The translations under genes were made by a program, and so were the position numbers. A stretch of 64,000 nucleotides of DNA, taken from assembly GCF_907177275.1 (NCBI RefSeq), contig NZ_CAJSLV010000047.1:1-64000 (forward strand). The letters run 5' to 3'. Position 1 is the first letter of the stretch, and each line of letters starts with the position of its first letter. Positions 60,624 through 64,000 of this stretch are shown in pieces. The notes under the pieces were generated by a model. It worked only from the letters and a program-made list of their open reading frames with translations. It was not told the DNA's origin and searched no databases. The stretch comes from Actinacidiphila cocklensis. Its GTDB lineage: Bacteria > Actinomycetota > Actinomycetes > Streptomycetales > Streptomycetaceae.

Positions 60624-61361
60624 ATGATCCACGAGGTCGACGAGGCCCTGCGCGCCCTCTTCCGTGCGGAACCGCTGGCGGGCGGGCAGGTCGCGGTCGT
60701 CTTCGACGCCCCCACGCGCGACTGGGCGGCCAAGGTCAACGCCCCGACCGTCAACCTCTACCTGTACGACATCCGCGAGGACATGCGGCGGCGCGAGCGC
60801 GGCCTGCTCAACGAGTACGACGAGCACGGCACCGTCACGGCCCGCCGTCGCCCTCCCCGCTACTTCAAGCTCTCGTACCTGATCACCGCCTGGACGCGCC
60901 GCCCGGAGGACGAACACCGGCTGCTGTCCTCGCTGTTGCTGTGCCTGCTGCGCTACGAGGCGCTGTCGCCCGAGCGGTTCAGCGGCACGCTGTCCGAACT
61001 GGGCGTCTCCGTGCCGATGAGCGTGGCGCTGCCGCCGCCGGAGGACCGGTCGTTCGCGGACGTATGGAGCGCGCTCGGGGGCGAGTTGAAGCCGTCGCTG
61101 GACCTGGTGATCAGCGTGCCGGTGACGGAGTCGCCGGTGTACGCGGCGGGTCCGCCGGTCGGCGAGGACGGGCTGCGGCTCGGCTTCTCCGAGGGCGTCC
61201 CGCCCCCCGCGGCGCCGCCGGAGCGCCCGCCCGCCCGGGCGCCGTCCGGAGCGGAACTCCCCGTCTACGGCGGCAGGCCGGACGTGCCCGCGCCACCGCA
61301 GCGCGAGCCGCGCGAGCCCCGCCGGTCGGGCATCAGGTCCCGCGTGGCGGAGGACCAGTGA
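60624..61361 (+). CDS. DUF4255 (Pvc16/Afp16-like) contractile-injection-system protein
   Basis: A 245-residue protein. The N-terminal about 185 residues match the DUF4255/Pvc16 N-terminal domain: MIHEVDEALRALFRAEPL, NAPTVNLYLYDIREDMRRRE, PPRYFKLSYLITAWTRRPEDEHRLL. The C-terminal about 60 residues are Pro/Arg-rich. In Afp/PVC-like particles this protein caps the tube. The ATG at 60624 follows a strong GGAGGAGGGAAGG. It overlaps the AAA+ gene by 4 bp (GTGA), the adjacency expected in such loci. Confidence 0.88.
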   Translation: MIHEVDEALRALFRAEPLAGGQVAVVFDAPTRDWAAKVNAPTVNLYLYDIREDMRRRERGLLNEYDEHGTVTARRRPPRYFKLSYLITAWTRRPEDEHRLLSSLLLCLLRYEALSPERFSGTLSELGVSVPMSVALPPPEDRSFADVWSALGGELKPSLDLVISVPVTESPVYAAGPPVGEDGLRLGFSEGVPPPAAPPERPPARAPSGAELPVYGGRPDVPAPPQREPREPRRSGIRSRVAEDQ

Positions 61362-63682
61362 GCGCGGAGCCCGCGGCGGAGGAGCCTTATGCGGGCGGGT
61401 CGTACGGCGTCGTCCCGCCCACCGACCTGAGCCTGCGGCACCTGCTCGCCCGGGCCGCGCTCGTCGAGGAGCGGGTGCGGCGGGCCGTGGACGCCCGGCA
61501 GGCGGTCGACCCGCAGCCGGACGACGCCTTCCGCGGGCTCTACCTCAGCGACGAGACGGTGCGGCGGCTGCTGGACGAGGGCCGCTCGCTCGCCGGACCC
61601 GACCAGACCGACGCCGAACGCTTCGCGGCGGCTGAGGCGTTGGCGGACGCGTCCGAGGGTCCGCCCGGCGGCGGCTTCCCGGGTGGCGGCGCGGTCGGCG
61701 GGGCACCCTTCGCCGACGGCCCTCCCGGCAACAGCCCTTCCACCGACGGCTTCTTCACCGGCAGCCCCGGAAGCGCGCTCGGTGCCAGCCCTGGCCACGG
61801 CTTCGGCGCCGGCCCCTTCGGCGGCCCCCTGGACGGCGGCAGCCCCGTGCGCGCCACCGCCCCCGCCGGTGGCGCCTCCCGGCTGCGCCACCTCGCCCGG
61901 GCCTTCGACCTCACTCCGCTCGACGTCGAGATCCTGCTCATCGCGCTCGTCCCCGACCTGGACGACCGCTTCGAGCAGTTCTACGGCTACCTCAACGACC
62001 ACGTCGCGCGCTGCCGCCCCACCGTCGGGCTGGCCCTCGGGCTGAGCGGGCGGGCTGCCGCCGACCCGCACGCGCGGGCGCGGCTCGCGCCGCAGGCGCC
62101 GCTGCGGGCGGGCGGCCTGCTGGTGGTCGAGGAGACCGAACGGCCCTTTCTCAGCCGGTCGTTGCGCGTGCCCGACCGCGTCGCCGGCCACCTGCTGGGC
62201 GACGACACCCCCGCCCCGCGACTCGCCGACCTGCTCACGCCCTGGCACGACGTCCCCGGCGTCGGCGACCCGGACGTCCTCGCCCGCGCCCTGGCCCACG
62301 GCGTCCGCCTCGCCCACCTGCGCGAGGAGCAGGGCGGCGCCGGCACCGCGCTGGCCGCGGCGGCGCTGCTGCGCTCGGGCCACCGCGTCCTCGGTGTCGA
62401 CCTGCTGCGCCTCGCCCAGGACCCGCACCCCGGGGAGTCCGTACGCGTCCTGGCCCGCGAGGCGCGGCTCACGGGCGCGGGCCTGGTGTGCGCGCCGCTC
62501 GAAGCGCTCACGCCCGAACGCACCGAGGCGCTACGGCTGCTGGCCGACACCGCGCCGCTCACCGTCCTCGTCGGGCGCACCCCGTGGGACGCCGCGTGGT
62601 CCACGCGGCCCCCGCTGCTGCTGCACGCCCCGCGGGTCGACCCGGTGACGCGGGCGGCGCTGTGGGCCCGCACGTACGAGGCCCCGGTGCCGGACGACCT
62701 CGACGTACGGCGCACGCTCGCGCCCTTCCTCCTCACGCCGGACCAGATCACCCGTGCCGCCCGCAGCACCGCCCAGGCCGCGCTGCTCTCGGACGGCCCG
62801 CTGGACGCCGACCACGTACGGGCGGGCGCCCGCGCCCAGAACGCCGCAGGCCTGGACCGGCTGGCCCGGCGCGTCGAGCCCGCGGTGGGCTGGGACGACC
62901 TCGTGCTGCCCGCCGACCCGCTCTCCCAGCTCCACGAACTCGCCGCCCGCGCCCGGCACCGCGACCTCGTCCTCGGCGCGTGGGGCATGCGCCCGGGCGG
63001 CGGACGCGGCCGCGGCGTCACCGCCCTCTTCGCCGGCGACTCGGGCACGGGCAAGACGATGTCCGCGGAGGTCATCGCGAAGGACCTCGGGCTCGACCTC
63101 TACACGGTCGACCTGGCGACCGTCATCGACAAGTACATCGGCGAGACGGAGAAGAACCTCGAACGCATCTTCAGCGAGGCCGCCGGCGTCAACGGCGTGC
63201 TGCTCTTCGACGAGGCCGACGCGATCTTCGGCAAGCGCTCGGAGGTCAAGGACGCGCACGACCGGTACGCCAACGTCGAGAGCGCGTACCTGCTCCAGCG
63301 GATGGAGACCTTCGACGGCCTGGCCGTCCTCGCGACCAACCTCCGCGCGAACCTCGACGACGCCTTCACCCGCCGCCTCGACCTCGTCGTCGACTTCCCC
63401 CTCCCCGACGCGGAGCAGCGCCACTTCCTCTGGCACCGCGCCCTCCGCCCCGTCCTCCCCCCCGACTCCCCCCTGGACCTCGACTTCTGCGCCCAGTCCT
63501 TCGAACTGGCCGGCGGCAACATCCGCTCCATCGCAGTGACCGCCGCCTACCTCGCGGCTGAGGCCGGCACGGAGCTGACGATGCCGATGCTCATCCACGC
63601 GGTGCAGCGCGAATACCAGAAGCTCGGCCGCCTGACCTTGCCCTCGGAATTCGGCGAGTATGCGCACCTGCTCACGACATAG
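61358..63682 (+). CDS. AAA+ ATPase of contractile-injection-system type (Pvc15/Afp15-like)
   Basis: A 774-residue ATPase. N-terminal helical domain (LSLRHLLARAALVEERVRRA), a Gly/Pro/Ser-rich linker at about 102-165, a winged second N-domain (LRHLARAFDLTPLDVEILLIA) and a degenerate first ATPase-like region. The C-terminal AAA+ module has Walker A GDSGTGKT (560-567), Walker B LLFDEADAIFG (Asp618, Glu619), sensor 1 LATNLRANLD and an arginine finger in AFTRRLDLVVDFPLP. The homologue in Afp/PVC clusters is needed for particle assembly. GTG 61358 overlaps the DUF4255 stop. The stop overlaps the next convergent gene by 11 bp. Confidence 0.9.
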   Translation: MSAEPAAEEPYAGGSYGVVPPTDLSLRHLLARAALVEERVRRAVDARQAVDPQPDDAFRGLYLSDETVRRLLDEGRSLAGPDQTDAERFAAAEALADASEGPPGGGFPGGGAVGGAPFADGPPGNSPSTDGFFTGSPGSALGASPGHGFGAGPFGGPLDGGSPVRATAPAGGASRLRHLARAFDLTPLDVEILLIALVPDLDDRFEQFYGYLNDHVARCRPTVGLALGLSGRAAADPHARARLAPQAPLRAGGLLVVEETERPFLSRSLRVPDRVAGHLLGDDTPAPRLADLLTPWHDVPGVGDPDVLARALAHGVRLAHLREEQGGAGTALAAAALLRSGHRVLGVDLLRLAQDPHPGESVRVLAREARLTGAGLVCAPLEALTPERTEALRLLADTAPLTVLVGRTPWDAAWSTRPPLLLHAPRVDPVTRAALWARTYEAPVPDDLDVRRTLAPFLLTPDQITRAARSTAQAALLSDGPLDADHVRAGARAQNAAGLDRLARRVEPAVGWDDLVLPADPLSQLHELAARARHRDLVLGAWGMRPGGGRGRGVTALFAGDSGTGKTMSAEVIAKDLGLDLYTVDLATVIDKYIGETEKNLERIFSEAAGVNGVLLFDEADAIFGKRSEVKDAHDRYANVESAYLLQRMETFDGLAVLATNLRANLDDAFTRRLDLVVDFPLPDAEQRHFLWHRALRPVLPPDSPLDLDFCAQSFELAGGNIRSIAVTAAYLAAEAGTELTMPMLIHAVQREYQKLGRLTLPSEFGEYAHLLTT

Positions 63683-64000
63683 TGGGGCGGTCGGGGACCT
63701 GGAGGCGGAGTTGTTCGATGCTTTCGAGGATCGACCACGCCTCGTCGATCTCCTGCCGGTCGACCGAACCGGCACCGCGGTTGGCAGGGCTCGCGTGCTG
63801 TTCCTCCAACTCCCGGTGGACGGCGGCCTGCTGCTCGTAGAGGAGGTCCAGCAGCGAGTCGGCCGCGCGTACCGGCTCGCCGCACCTGCCGTCCAGTTCC
63901 CGTACGAAGTACGTGGTCGTACGGCCCGCGGCGAGTTCGCTCAGGCGGTAGCAGCCGTACTTCCGCCCGTAATTCCCGGAGTCAGTCAGGAGACGCACGA
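63672..64000 (-). CDS. Hypothetical protein (possibly 5'-truncated by the window edge)
   Basis: At least 108 residues read from GTG 63998 or from a start outside the window. Visible parts are NYGRKYGCYRLSELAAGRTT, a helical middle (LLDLLYEQQAAVHRELEEQH) and an amphipathic C-terminus (WSILESIEQLRLQVPDRP). I do not recognise a family. It converges on the AAA+ gene with an 11-bp overlap, and its position next to the injection-system pair is the only functional hint. Confidence 0.6.
   Translation of the reverse strand, partial: VRLLTDSGNYGRKYGCYRLSELAAGRTTTYFVRELDGRCGEPVRAADSLLDLLYEQQAAVHRELEEQHASPANRGAGSVDRQEIDEAWSILESIEQLRLQVPDRPTMS

Noticed and set aside
58346..61357. Possible long N-terminal extension of the AAA+ ATPase
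   Set aside because: The frame upstream of GTG 61358 overlaps the vWA and DUF4255 genes in another frame and encodes Arg-rich noise; the GTGA overlap gives a natural start.

Overview
The window is very GC-rich and codes densely on both strands. It uses many GTG starts, 1-4 bp start/stop overlaps, leaderless promoters and long GC-rich hairpin terminators. Together with a DasR-type site in front of ptsH and a ParC/M16/tdk housekeeping block, this points to a Streptomyces or close relative. I saw no rRNA, tRNA, CRISPR array or intact insertion sequence.

Layout. (1) 1-20.7 kb is a sugar/glycan-catabolism locus. It has two GH38 alpha-mannosidases, a sugar ABC importer (lipoprotein plus two permeases, no ATPase gene), a sugar epimerase/dehydrogenase and a large secreted beta-helix protein on the + strand. 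On the - strand are an RspA-like enolase-superfamily dehydratase, a ThuA-like protein, a Gfo/Idh/MocA oxidoreductase and an IclR regulator. At the left edge, coupled to the first mannosidase, is a regulator that fuses a degenerate IS630-type transposase to a ROK-type repressor. (2) 20.7-23.2 kb is a WYL regulator divergent from a drug-efflux MFS gene, with a clean palindromic operator between them. (3) 23.3-37.4 kb is a conserved-looking core: peroxiredoxin, tdk, a phosphodiesterase-like protein, DUF5998, a GNAT/acyl-CoA-synthetase fusion, ptsH, a GntR regulator, an M16 peptidase pair, parC and a sucrase/ferredoxin-like protein. (4) 37.4-44.9 kb is an SsuABC/TauABC-like importer divergent from a CitA/CitB-type two-component system, followed by a solute:sodium symporter and its DUF485 partner. 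(5) 45-57.8 kb is accessory: a luxR remnant, a SnoaL/XRE-MmyB pair, a multidomain secreted GH3 protein under a LacI-type operator, a LysR/EamA pair, a Tat-secreted NlpC/P60 protein, a zone of decayed gene fragments and a luciferase-like monooxygenase. (6) 57.9-64 kb is a secreted von Willebrand-A/HYR protein with a recently expanded Thr/Gly/Ser tandem repeat. It is followed by a DUF4255 gene and an AAA+ ATPase, the gene pair typical of contractile injection system (Afp/PVC-like) loci, and by a convergent hypothetical gene at the right edge.

How the genes work together (inference): the first 20 kb would import mannose-containing oligosaccharides, cut them in the cytoplasm with the GH38 enzymes, and oxidise or dehydrate the released sugars through the Gfo/Idh, ThuA and dehydratase proteins. 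Control would be by IclR and the transposase-ROK regulator. The most unusual item is that regulator. Next are the sequence-diverged GH38 paralogue, the paired palindromes between the ABC importer and the two-component system, and the vWA/DUF4255/ATPase group.
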